17,182 bases of DNA from an archaeon (GTDB lineage Archaea > Thermoproteota > Nitrososphaeria_A > Caldarchaeales > Wolframiiraptoraceae): positions 1 through 17,182 of the forward strand of contig JAPDJZ010000076.1 in assembly GCA_029258815.1 (NCBI GenBank), read 5' to 3'. Position 1 is the first letter of the stretch. Each line of letters starts with the position of its first letter. The notes under the pieces were generated by a model. That model worked only from the letters and a program-made list of their open reading frames with translations, was not told where the DNA came from and ran no database searches. Positions 6,878-13,406 of this stretch are shown here, in pieces. Position numbers and translations under genes: made by a program.

Positions 6878-7567
6878 CTAGCCCTCCAGCTGAACGACCT
6901 CAACCCTTCCGGAGGATAGCTTGTTCAGCCGCTCTATGAGGTCTACGTGAAGCCCCGTCGGAACCTCGACCACGCTCGTCCAGCTTCCATCCCTACCCCA
7001 CTGCTCCCTCGTGATCCTCCCCATGCTCTTCACTACGCCGTACGCCCTCGCGGCGACGTCCGCCGGAAGCCTTATCTTGAATTTCAGGACCCCGGTTTTC
7101 AGGGGCAGAACGGTTCTAAGCTTCTCGATTATCTTCATGGCCTGCTCCTTCGCGTCCTTAAAGGGGTCTATCTGGACTCCGACCTCCTCCATGGCCAGCT
7201 CTATCCTCTGCGGCGGATGCGGCAGGTTCGTCCGGGGATCCACGGCGTTCTTCGAGATGAAGTCGATTATCTGCTTCCTCTTCTCCTCGATCAGCCTCCT
7301 CCTCTGCTCCGCCGTTACATGGACGACCCCCTCCCTTAGGATGGTCTCGGCCACCTTCATGAAATCCGTCGTCCCGAAAGCCCTCCTGAGCTTCTCCTCG
7401 CTTGCGCGAATGCCCTTCTTCGCGTCGAGATAGACCTCCTCGTAAACTATTATCTTCGAGAGCGGGATCTTCTCGCCCATCCTATACTTGAGGGCGTTAT
7501 CCGGGTTTACGAGGATCTCGAAGGTTTCGCCCCTTCTCTCGATCCTCGCTATAGTATACGCTTTCAC
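6878..7567 (-). CDS. sbds: Ribosome maturation protein SBDS (Sdo1 homologue)
   Basis: Archaeal homologue of the Shwachman-Bodian-Diamond protein, which helps release the anti-association factor aIF6 from new large ribosomal subunits; in archaea it also associates with RNA-processing factors. The 229-residue length is typical. The N-terminal FYSH domain covers about 1-85 (ARIERRGETFEILV, ALKYRMGEKIPLSKII, AFGTTDFMKVAETILREG). The helical middle domain contains FISKNAVDPRTNLPHPPQRIELAM (about 103-126), the family's best-conserved stretch. The C-terminal domain begins near 160. The start is GTG at 7567. It lies in its usual archaeal context between psmA and rrp4. Confidence 0.96.
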   Translation of the reverse strand: MKAYTIARIERRGETFEILVNPDNALKYRMGEKIPLSKIIVYEEVYLDAKKGIRASEEKLRRAFGTTDFMKVAETILREGVVHVTAEQRRRLIEEKRKQIIDFISKNAVDPRTNLPHPPQRIELAMEEVGVQIDPFKDAKEQAMKIIEKLRTVLPLKTGVLKFKIRLPADVAARAYGVVKSMGRITREQWGRDGSWTSVVEVPTGLHVDLIERLNKLSSGRVEVVQLEG

Positions 7568-7601
7568 AGACCTATCCCCAAGCCTTCAGTAGGTCGGGCC
7601 T

Positions 7602-7612
7602 GCTAAATAAAG
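7602..7612 (-). promoter_or_regulatory. TATA-like box for SBDS
   Basis: On the minus strand this reads CTTTATTTAGC, about 40 bp upstream of the GTG at 7567. The psmA-SBDS gap is 105 bp, longer than expected for a tight operon, and this A/T-rich box is its clearest signal. I see nothing else in the gap. Confidence 0.4.
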
Positions 7613-7672
7613 CCTTAGCAACCCTAAAGTCTCTAGCTAGACCCGCTGAGCCGATCGACGAAAGTCGCGGGA

Positions 7673-8413
7673 TTAGCCCCCGCCCATCCTCTTCTTAACC
7701 AGGGGCTCCATCCTCTTCTTAAGCTCCTCTTGGGGCATTAGGGTGAACTTCCGGGTCGGGGCGGGGATCGTCGCGAGCCTAATGGTCCAGTTCTCGTCGA
7801 TCTTCTCGGCCGATTCCACCAGGCACCGGATGGCCAGGTTCGTGGCTTCCTCGAGGCTTAGGCTCCGCTTATACTCCGCTTCGAGGATCTCCCTAACCTT
7901 CTCCCCTCCCCTTCCGATGGCCCAGGCGTCGTATTCGAGGACCATTCCGCTCGGCTCCGTGTAGAAGACCCTGACCCCGGTATCGTCCACGCCTCCGAAG
8001 AGTAGCGCTACCCCGAAGGGCCTAACCCCCGCGTGCTGCGTATACATCTGCATAACGTCTCCGATATACTTGGTTACGGCCTCGACCGTGGGGGCCTCCT
8101 CGTAGGTCAATCTCAGGATCTGGGCTCGAACCCTAGCGTTGTCGACCAAGACCCGCGCGTCGGAGTTGAGGCCGGCAGCAACGGCTCCGATATGATCATC
8201 TATCTGAAAGAGCTTCCAAGAGTAGCTCGCGTTCTGAAGCTTCGTATGCATGCGCTCCTCCACGGCTAGGACGCAGCCCCCATCGCAGGCGACGGCCATC
8301 GCGGTCGAGCCGGCTCTAACCGTCTCGAGGGCGTACTCGACCTGATATAGCCTCCCCTGAGGAGAGAACACGGTTATGGCTCGATCATATGCTCCTGCGA
8401 TTCCGAGAGCCAT
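7673..8413 (-). CDS. psmA: 20S proteasome alpha subunit
   Basis: Forms the outer heptameric rings of the 20S proteasome, gating substrate entry and docking regulatory ATPases such as PAN. The 246-residue protein carries the alpha-subunit signature YDRAITVFSPQGRLYQVEYA (9-28), the conserved EERMHTKLQ stretch (52-60), a lysine at 67 in the region that receives the C-terminal tails of the ATPase, and GYIG-like KYIGDVMQMYTQ with RPFGVALL. The frame is open upstream to 8629, but the alpha N-terminus fits the ATG at 8413, which has a strong GGAGGAGAAG ribosome-binding site just upstream. It is divergent from the DUF131 genes and heads the psmA-SBDS-rrp4 block. The low-complexity C-terminus (KKRMGGG) is likely disordered. 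Confidence 0.96.
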   Translation of the reverse strand: MALGIAGAYDRAITVFSPQGRLYQVEYALETVRAGSTAMAVACDGGCVLAVEERMHTKLQNASYSWKLFQIDDHIGAVAAGLNSDARVLVDNARVRAQILRLTYEEAPTVEAVTKYIGDVMQMYTQHAGVRPFGVALLFGGVDDTGVRVFYTEPSGMVLEYDAWAIGRGGEKVREILEAEYKRSLSLEEATNLAIRCLVESAEKIDENWTIRLATIPAPTRKFTLMPQEELKKRMEPLVKKRMGGG

Positions 8414-8448
8414 CTCTTCTCCTCCAAGGGTTAAGAGTGTTCTATGGA

Positions 8449-8460
8449 ACTTAATTAATG
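8449..8460 (-). promoter_or_regulatory. TATA-like box for psmA, with adjoining 11-bp palindrome
   Basis: On the minus strand this reads CATTAATTAAGT, about 40 bp upstream of the psmA ATG, leaving a leader that carries the GGAGGAG site. Adjoining it at 8460-8470 is GTTGATTCAAC, an inverted repeat with 5-bp arms and one central base, in the TFB-recognition/upstream position. Regulation through it is speculative. Confidence 0.45.
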
Positions 8461-8479
8461 TTGATTCAACCGGCAAAGC

Positions 8480-8488
8480 TAATATATC
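8480..8488 (+). promoter_or_regulatory. TATA-like box for the tandem DUF131 genes
   Basis: TAATATATC lies about 39 bp ahead of the ATG at 8523, in the 109-bp divergent gap with psmA, and faces the DUF131 genes. It is the best TATA match on the plus strand there. Confidence 0.45.
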
Positions 8489-8522
8489 GTGAGCTGAAGA
8501 AGCCCAGACGGCGCCGAGCCCC

Positions 8523-8765
8523 ATGGACGCCGCGCTATTCGCCGCCGGCCTAGCCCTAATCCTGATGGGGATCCTGCTCATGGCGCTAGCTCTAGCCTCG
8601 ACCCGAGCCAGGGTTAGGGGAGGGGGCATAATTCTAATCGGCCCATTCCCGATAATATTCGGGGATCGATCCCTGGCCCCGCTTCTGGTGGCCGCGGCTT
8701 TGGCCGCAATACTGATCCTCGTGATGGCCAGCCTGCTCGCGGGCGCCGGGGGGTGGGCGGCGTGA
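8523..8765 (+). CDS. DUF131 family small membrane protein, copy 1
   Basis: An 80-residue archaeal membrane protein of unknown function. Two hydrophobic segments (about 4-26 and 51-74) flank a short loop with the family hallmark GGGIILIGPFPIIFG (33-47). This Gly-rich 'GG.I.IGP.PI..G' motif between two helices is how I recognise DUF131 (TIGR00304-type) proteins. No catalytic residues are visible and charged residues are few. It is immediately followed by a second copy of the same family, overlapping by 4 nt (GTGA), so the two are translationally coupled and may form a heteromer. Confidence 0.8.
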   Translation: MDAALFAAGLALILMGILLMALALASTRARVRGGGIILIGPFPIIFGDRSLAPLLVAAALAAILILVMASLLAGAGGWAA

Positions 8766-9040
8766 AGCCGCTGAGGATCCCGCCCGAGCTAGCGCTCCTC
8801 TTCCTAATCTTGGGAGTATTCTTGGTCTTCGCCGGGGTGGTCCTTCTCTCGATAAGCTTCGCCCCGGCCGGGAGGGCCTGGGGAGGGGGATTGATAATAA
8901 TAGGCCCGTTCCCGATAATACTTTACGGAAAGCTCCATCCGGCAATACTTCCCCTCATACTGATAATCCCCCTCCTAGTCTTCATCCTCCTCACGCTCTA
9001 CCTCCTAGGCCGGGCGAGATCGGGCGAGGAAGCGGGGTAG
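8762..9040 (+). CDS. DUF131 family small membrane protein, copy 2
   Basis: A 92-residue paralogue of the preceding gene, with the same layout: a hydrophobic helix (about 10-32), the loop motif GGGLIIIGPFPII (about 41-53), then a second long hydrophobic helix (about 60-82) and a charged tail (RARSGEEAG). The 13-residue loop motif differs from copy 1 at two positions only, while the helices have diverged. I prefer the GTG at 8762, whose overlap with the upstream stop (GTGA) is a typical coupling arrangement; GTG at 8753 would add three residues. Function is unknown; conservation of the loop suggests it is the functional element. Confidence 0.8.
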   Translation: MKPLRIPPELALLFLILGVFLVFAGVVLLSISFAPAGRAWGGGLIIIGPFPIILYGKLHPAILPLILIIPLLVFILLTLYLLGRARSGEEAG

Positions 9041-9078
9041 AGTTCTCTCACCGGAGGTCCCGGCGCCTCAACGTAATG

Positions 9079-9087
9079 CTTTAATAG
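9079..9087 (+). promoter_or_regulatory. TATA-like box for the zinc-ribbon/GPN gene group
   Basis: CTTTAATAG is centred about 34 bp upstream of the TTG start at 9117, consistent with a leaderless or very short-leader transcript. It lies in the 76-bp gap after the second DUF131 gene, so the 9117-11351 group probably has its own transcript. Confidence 0.5.
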
Positions 9088-9116
9088 CTGCTGAGGAGAG
9101 CGTTAGTCGACCGGGG

Positions 9117-9320
9117 TTGCCGTATTGCCGTGAATGCGGGGCGAAGATGATCTACGATCGGGATACGCGCTCCTACGTGTGCCCGGGCTGCGGGCTAACC
9201 TACACGACCCAAGACCTGCTAATAGAATCTAGGAAGACCTTGGGGGAGCGGGTTGAGGAGAATAGGAGGCGGAGGAAGTACGCCGAGTATCTCGATTGGT
9301 GGACGTCCTCCAAGAAGTAG
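9117..9320 (+). CDS. Small zinc-ribbon protein of unknown function
   Basis: A 67-residue protein with an N-terminal zinc ribbon: CREC at 4-7 and CPGC at 22-25, separated by MIYDRDTRSYV. A basic helical stretch follows (38-55) and then a distinctive tail YAEYLDWWTSSKK. The ribbon resembles those of RNA polymerase and TFS-type proteins, but the tail is different, so I do not assign a polymerase subunit. The start is TTG at 9117, because MPYCREC places the first Cys as expected and a TATA box is suitably spaced. It lies 19 bp upstream of the next gene and close to a GPN GTPase, hinting at a shared assembly or transcription role (inference). Confidence 0.8.
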   Translation: MPYCRECGAKMIYDRDTRSYVCPGCGLTYTTQDLLIESRKTLGERVEENRRRRKYAEYLDWWTSSKK

Positions 9321-9339
9321 GAGGGGTGATTCGAGCGCC

Positions 9340-9630
9340 ATGGAGGTCATACTCTTCGTCGAAAGAGCCTCGGCCGACAAGCTTAAGGAGATCCTGCTGA
9401 AAGACGACCTCGTCTCGAGGGCCAACGTCCTCTTCAAGGACGCCAAGCCCTTGGAAAAGGAGGGCTATTACGTGAGGATCCTCGGAAGCGAGGAGCAGTG
9501 CAGAAAGGCGCTAGAGCTCGCGAAGGATCTGGCCGAGGAGGTTTCGGGGGAGGAGAGGGAGAGGGTGTTAAAGCTCCTGAGAAGCGAGGACGAGGAGATG
9601 CTCTCGGGCTTCTCCGGGGTCTTCCAGTAG
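9340..9630 (+). CDS. Hypothetical 96-residue acidic protein
   Basis: I do not recognise a named family, though it looks like conserved archaeal hypotheticals of the same length. The protein begins MEVILFVERASADKLKEILL, has a small predicted alpha/beta fold, then SEEQCRKALELAKDLAEEV, and ends in an acidic helix and FSGVFQ. There is no signal peptide, membrane segment or metal motif. The frame is open from 9253, but that extension overlaps the previous gene and is low-complexity. I use the ATG at 9340, preceded by GGAGGGGTGA at 9319-9328. It is codirectional with the zinc-ribbon and GPN genes. Confidence 0.72.
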   Translation: MEVILFVERASADKLKEILLKDDLVSRANVLFKDAKPLEKEGYYVRILGSEEQCRKALELAKDLAEEVSGEERERVLKLLRSEDEEMLSGFSGVFQ

Positions 9631-9686
9631 GGAGTCATCCCAAGCTCCCGCGCTCACGCTAAGCACGCTCGGAGGAGAAGTCGAAG

Positions 9687-10451
9687 ATGAACGCGGTATT
9701 CATCGTCGGGACGGCCGGCTCGGGCAAATCGACCCTAACCTCAGCCTACAGCGACTGGCTTAGGTCGCAGGATTGGTCAACCCTTCTAGTGAACTTGGAT
9801 CCGGCTGCCCAGCTGCTTCCCTACGAGCCGGATGTCGATGTTAGGGAGTTCGTGGACTATGAGAGGATAATGGCCACGAGGAGGCTCGGCCCCAACGCGG
9901 CGCTGATAGCGTCGATCCGGGAGGTGGCGAAGCACGCCGAGGAGCTTAAGGAGGAGGTCAGATCCTATAACCCGGACTACGTCCTAGTCGATACCCCGGG
10001 CCAGCTCGAGCTATTCGCCTTTAGGCGCGAGGGCCTAATCCTCGCCGAGAACATCGGGTTTAAGGATAGGAAGGTTATGATCTTCGTCCTAGACCCCATG
10101 TTCTGCACCCTCGTAAAGAACTTCGTCTCGAGCATGTTCCTCTCGGCCTCGATCTACTTCTCCTTCGGAATACCCATGGTCCACGCCCTGAATAAGATAG
10201 ATGCTGTTCCGCGGGAGGAGGTTGAGAGGATCGAGGGCTGGTGCAGCTCCTTCGACTCCCTATTACTCGACCTAGAGAACATGACTAGGGGGAGGCTGAT
10301 GCTCTTCTCCCGGGAGATAGCCGAGGCCCTTCAGGATATAATCGCGAGCATGCCCTTGATCCCGGTCTCCTCCACGACCATGGAGGGGCTTCCCGAGCTG
10401 CACGCGGCTCTAACGAGATTCCTTCTAGAGGAGGATCTGGAGTTGAGGTGA
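9687..10451 (+). CDS. GPN-loop GTPase
   Basis: A 254-residue GTPase of the GPN family, homologous to eukaryotic GPN1-3, which are needed for assembly and nuclear import of RNA polymerase II; the archaeal role is not settled. Visible motifs: P-loop GTAGSGKST (8-16), NLDPA (36-40), the hallmark insertion Gly-Pro-Asn at 68-70, DTPGQLELF (102-110, G3), NKID (169-172, G4) and VSST (G5). GPN proteins act as homodimers in which the GPN loop reaches into the partner's active site. The ATG at 9687 has GGAGGAGAAG about 7 nt upstream. The coiled-coil gene follows after 6 nt. Confidence 0.93.
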   Translation: MNAVFIVGTAGSGKSTLTSAYSDWLRSQDWSTLLVNLDPAAQLLPYEPDVDVREFVDYERIMATRRLGPNAALIASIREVAKHAEELKEEVRSYNPDYVLVDTPGQLELFAFRREGLILAENIGFKDRKVMIFVLDPMFCTLVKNFVSSMFLSASIYFSFGIPMVHALNKIDAVPREEVERIEGWCSSFDSLLLDLENMTRGRLMLFSREIAEALQDIIASMPLIPVSSTTMEGLPELHAALTRFLLEEDLELR

Positions 10452-10457
10452 TGGATC

Positions 10458-11351
10458 GTGCCGCAGCAGGATTACGAGGAGCTTGAAAGGGAGCTTTACG
10501 AGCTTAGGGGCAGGCTTAGAGAGCTGAACTTGAAGATCAGGGACGCCGACGAGGAGGCTCGAAGGCTCGCCGAGAAGAGGGACGGGATTCATGAGGAGCT
10601 TAAGCCCTATCGGGAGAGGCTTAGGAGCCTTAGGGAGGCCGACGCCTCCAAGCGGGAGGAGCTGAACAGGCTTAGGGAGGAGCTGTCGAGGAAGCGGGAG
10701 AAGCTGAGGGAGCTTAGGAGCAGGCTCAGGGAGCTTAGAGCTAGGCTTCGGAAGCTTAGAGCCGTTAAGGAGGCGCCCGAGGAGATAGAGCGGAGGATCG
10801 AGGAGATCGATTGGCGCATCCAGACCCAGCCGCTCCCGAGGGAGGAGGAGCGGAGGCTCAGCAGCCTGTTGGAGGAGCTTTATAGGAGGCTCGAGCAAGC
10901 TTCCCTAAAATTGGAGCTCGGGAGGGAGCTCGAGGTTCTCGAGGCCGAGATCGGGAGGATCGGGGAGGAGGCAGAGGAGCTGAGAAGCAGGATGGACGAG
11001 CTGAGGAAGGGCCTCAGGGAGTCCTTCGAGCAGAGGAAGGCGCTTAGGGAGAAGGTTCAGGAGCTTAAGCGGAAGAGCGACGAGTGGCACGCGAAATACG
11101 TCGAGGCCAGGGAGAGGCTGAGGAGGCTTGAAGCCGAGAAGATACTCCTCACCTCCAAGATCATCGAGCTCCAGGAGAGGCTTGAGAGGCATAGGAGGGC
11201 CGAGGAGGAGAGGAGGCAGCGGATGATAAAGGAGAAGCTCAAGGAGGAGGCTAGGATGAAGCTCGCCTCCGGAAAGAAGTTAACCTTCGAGGAGCTTAAG
11301 GCCCTGATCGAGGACGGGGAGCCCCTGGAGGAGCTCCTCAGGAAGGGCTAG
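10458..11351 (+). CDS. COG1340-type archaeal coiled-coil protein
   Basis: A 297-residue protein that is almost wholly coiled coil: long Glu/Arg/Leu heptads from 5 to about 110 and again from about 130 to 250, rich in ELR and LRE units. They are broken by EIDWRIQTQPLPREEERRL (116-134), a conserved-looking hinge that I associate with the COG1340 family of uncharacterised archaeal coiled-coil proteins. A short C-terminal segment (SGKKLTFEELKALIEDGEPLEELLRKG) is not coiled. No membrane segment or enzyme motif is visible. The DNA is repetitive, with many GAGCTTAGG-like units, as a result of the heptads. The start is GTG 10458, 6 nt after the GPN stop, so the two are co-translated. Confidence 0.88.
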   Translation: MPQQDYEELERELYELRGRLRELNLKIRDADEEARRLAEKRDGIHEELKPYRERLRSLREADASKREELNRLREELSRKREKLRELRSRLRELRARLRKLRAVKEAPEEIERRIEEIDWRIQTQPLPREEERRLSSLLEELYRRLEQASLKLELGRELEVLEAEIGRIGEEAEELRSRMDELRKGLRESFEQRKALREKVQELKRKSDEWHAKYVEARERLRRLEAEKILLTSKIIELQERLERHRRAEEERRQRMIKEKLKEEARMKLASGKKLTFEELKALIEDGEPLEELLRKG

Positions 11352-11374
11352 GGAAGCCTTATTTCGTCCCGCGC

Positions 11375-11383
11375 AGAATACTA
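11375..11383 (+). promoter_or_regulatory. Weak TATA-like box for the DUF373 gene
   Basis: AGAATACTA lies about 23 bp upstream of the ATG at 11402, near the spacing for a leaderless transcript, and no ribosome-binding site precedes the start. The match is weak and called on position. Confidence 0.3.
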
Positions 11384-11401
11384 CTAGTGTGCAGGTAGCT
11401 A

Positions 11402-12580
11402 ATGTCCGAGGAGCCTAGGAAGCTTCTGATCCTAGTGGTGGACAGGGATGACGACGTGGGGAGGAAGACCGGGCTATCGACGCCCATCGTGGGATTCGAG
11501 GAGAACCTCAAAGCGGCTCAATCCCTCCTCCTAGCCGACCCCGAGGAAGCCGACGCGAACGCGATCTTCGGAGCCTTGAAGATCTACCGGGAGCTCGCCG
11601 AGAAGCTTGGGGATAGCGTTGAGGTGGCGACGGTCGCCGGGGAGGAGAACGAGGGGCTTGAAGCGGATATGAAGATCATGCGAGAGCTCGACGAGGTCCT
11701 AGAGAGGTTTAAAGCCGATGGATGCATCCTGGTAAGCGACGGCGTAACGGACCAGTTCGTTACCCCCATCCTATCATCCCGGCTCCCGATACTCTCCGTT
11801 AGGAGGGTTGTCGTGAGGCATAGCGAATCCGTTGAGCAGACTTGGCTTGTTCTCGGGAGGTATCTGAAGCTCGCACTAACGGAGCCCAGATACTCGAGGA
11901 TATTCCTAGGCATACCGGGAATCCTGATGGCGATAATAGGGGTACTCTACATCGTCAACGTGGCGTCGATACCCTTCGTCCTCTCGGCCATCGGGATATA
12001 CTTCATCCTGAGGGGCTTCGGAATAGATCAGAGGCTCGCATCCGGGTTTAGAAGCACCCTAAGGCTCTTCAGGATGCCCGCCTACACCCAGCTGAGGGCA
12101 TACGCGTCCTTCGCGACCCTAATACTTCTCCTAATAGGATTCTACACGGGCTACATCTCGACCCTGAAAGCCGTCGAGGAGATGTATCCGGAGGCCCCGG
12201 AGTTCTCGACTCACGTCCTATGGTGGCTCGACAAGTTCCCCTTCCTAGCCGGAACCTACATAAGCAGCTCGATAGACCTGATCTCGATAGCGATCTTCGT
12301 GGCCGTCCTAGCGAACATGGTCTACTACCTCTTCACTAGGAATCCGAGCTTCTGGCTAATGATTAGGGGCTCGATACTGCTCCTCTGGCTATGGGCGCTG
12401 CTCAAGAGAACCGGGATAATCCTCACCACAGGCGCCTCCGGGGGCTTCGAAAACCCCCAGATATTCCTGCTCATAATCACCGCGATACTCGGGATGGTCG
12501 CCATGACCGTAACCATTCTAGTAACTAGAATCCTGAGGAGAGCCTATTCCGGATACTTTAGGAGAAGGCCGAGGCGCTAA
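11402..12580 (+). CDS. DUF373 family membrane protein
   Basis: A 392-residue archaeal protein of unknown function in two parts. The N-terminal soluble domain (about 1-160) has strikingly ordered acidic motifs: VDRDDDVGRKTG (13-24), DPEEADANAIFGA (46-58), AGEENEG (79-85) and SDGVTDQ (112-118). These recur in DUF373/COG2237 and suggest a metal- or phosphate-binding fold. The C-terminal half has about six membrane segments (near 167-184, 188-205, 235-252, 285-310, 321-341 and 362-386) and ends in a basic tail. There is no signal peptide, so the N-domain is probably cytoplasmic. uppS follows on the same strand 43 bp later, which may point to membrane lipid or glycan-carrier work, but that is inference. 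Confidence 0.88.
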   Translation: MSEEPRKLLILVVDRDDDVGRKTGLSTPIVGFEENLKAAQSLLLADPEEADANAIFGALKIYRELAEKLGDSVEVATVAGEENEGLEADMKIMRELDEVLERFKADGCILVSDGVTDQFVTPILSSRLPILSVRRVVVRHSESVEQTWLVLGRYLKLALTEPRYSRIFLGIPGILMAIIGVLYIVNVASIPFVLSAIGIYFILRGFGIDQRLASGFRSTLRLFRMPAYTQLRAYASFATLILLLIGFYTGYISTLKAVEEMYPEAPEFSTHVLWWLDKFPFLAGTYISSSIDLISIAIFVAVLANMVYYLFTRNPSFWLMIRGSILLLWLWALLKRTGIILTTGASGGFENPQIFLLIITAILGMVAMTVTILVTRILRRAYSGYFRRRPRR

Positions 12581-12615
12581 AAGTTATCACCTAGCGATGC
12601 CCATATCTAGCTAGG
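12580..12615 (+). promoter_or_regulatory. Possible uppS promoter and inverted repeat
   Basis: AAAGTTATCA (12580-12589) is a weak TATA-like stretch about 38 bp ahead of the uppS ATG. CCTAGC (12590-12595) and GCTAGG (12610-12615) form a 6-bp inverted repeat with a 14-bp spacer over the expected transcription start. Both are modest and could be chance. Confidence 0.25.
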
Positions 12616-12623
12616 CTGGGGGG

Positions 12624-13406
12624 ATGTTCCAAGGCTTTCTCAGGCTTCTGGGGATCTACAAGATCTACGAGAAGTGGCTTGAGAAGACGATCGAGAAGGG
12701 GGAGGCGCCGGCTCACATAGCGATAATCATGGACGGGAATAGGAGGTGGGCGATGGAGAGAGGTCTCGAGCCGTGGCTGGGCCACAGGTTCGGCGCCAAA
12801 AAGCTGGAGGAAGTTATAAGATGGTGCCTCGAGCTCGGGATAAAGGTCGTAACCTTCTTCGCCCTCTCAACCGAGAACCTTAAGAGGGATAAGAGGGAGC
12901 TTGAGGAGCTTTTCAAGCTCTTTAAAGAGAAACTTGAGGAGCAGCTTAACGGAGACCTATTGCATAGGAATAGAATCAGGATTAAGGTGATCGGGAAGAA
13001 GGAGCTTCTGCCCGACGACCTCAGGAATCTGCTTGAGCGGCTTGAGGAGGCGACTAAGGGCTACGACAACCTTTTCGTGAACCTCGCGGTAGCCTATGGC
13101 GGCAGGGCCGAGATAACCGACGCGGCTAGGAAGCTCGCGGAGGACGTTATCTCCGGGAAGGTGAAGCTTGAAGACATAGACGAGGAGAGGATTAGCAGAT
13201 ACCTCTACACCGCTGACCTCCCGATCCAGGAGCCGGACATGATAATCAGGACGTCGGGGGAGGAGAGGATAAGCAACTTCCTCCTCTGGCAATCCGCCTA
13301 CAGCGAGCTAATATTCCTCGACGTCTATTGGCCGGAATTCAGGAAGATAGACTTGATGAGGGCCATTAGAACCTATCAGAAGAGGCAGAGGAGGTTCGGG
13401 ATCTAA
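12624..13406 (+). CDS. uppS: cis-Prenyltransferase (undecaprenyl/dolichyl diphosphate synthase)
   Basis: Adds isopentenyl diphosphate units in cis to a prenyl diphosphate, making the long polyprenyl diphosphate that becomes the carrier lipid for N-glycans and other surface sugars in archaea. The 260-residue protein has IAIIMDGNRRWAM (32-44), with the catalytic aspartate at 37, GHRFGAKKL (53-61), TFFALSTENL (77-86), and the C-terminal signature IRTSGEERISNFLLWQSAYS (208-227). About 25 residues precede the catalytic motif. It acts at the inner membrane face with no membrane helix. The ATG at 12624 follows a GGGGGG run. Its stop overlaps the convergent peptidase stop by 3-4 nt. Confidence 0.94.
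   Translation: MFQGFLRLLGIYKIYEKWLEKTIEKGEAPAHIAIIMDGNRRWAMERGLEPWLGHRFGAKKLEEVIRWCLELGIKVVTFFALSTENLKRDKRELEELFKLFKEKLEEQLNGDLLHRNRIRIKVIGKKELLPDDLRNLLERLEEATKGYDNLFVNLAVAYGGRAEITDAARKLAEDVISGKVKLEDIDEERISRYLYTADLPIQEPDMIIRTSGEERISNFLLWQSAYSELIFLDVYWPEFRKIDLMRAIRTYQKRQRRFGI

Noticed and set aside
8414..8629. N-terminal extension of psmA by 72 residues
   Set aside because: It would cover the divergent promoter gap and precede the standard alpha-subunit N-terminus; the ATG at 8413 has a strong ribosome-binding site.
10480..10760. Repeated GAGCTTAGG-like units as a DNA repeat array
   Set aside because: Spacing is irregular and in frame with coiled-coil heptads; it is protein repetition, not CRISPR or a DNA tandem repeat.
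10425..10898. Minus-strand 157-residue Leu/Pro-rich frame opposite the coiled-coil gene
   Set aside because: It is the mirror of repetitive GAG/CTT/AGG heptad codons, with low-complexity LLPLP runs and no family features.
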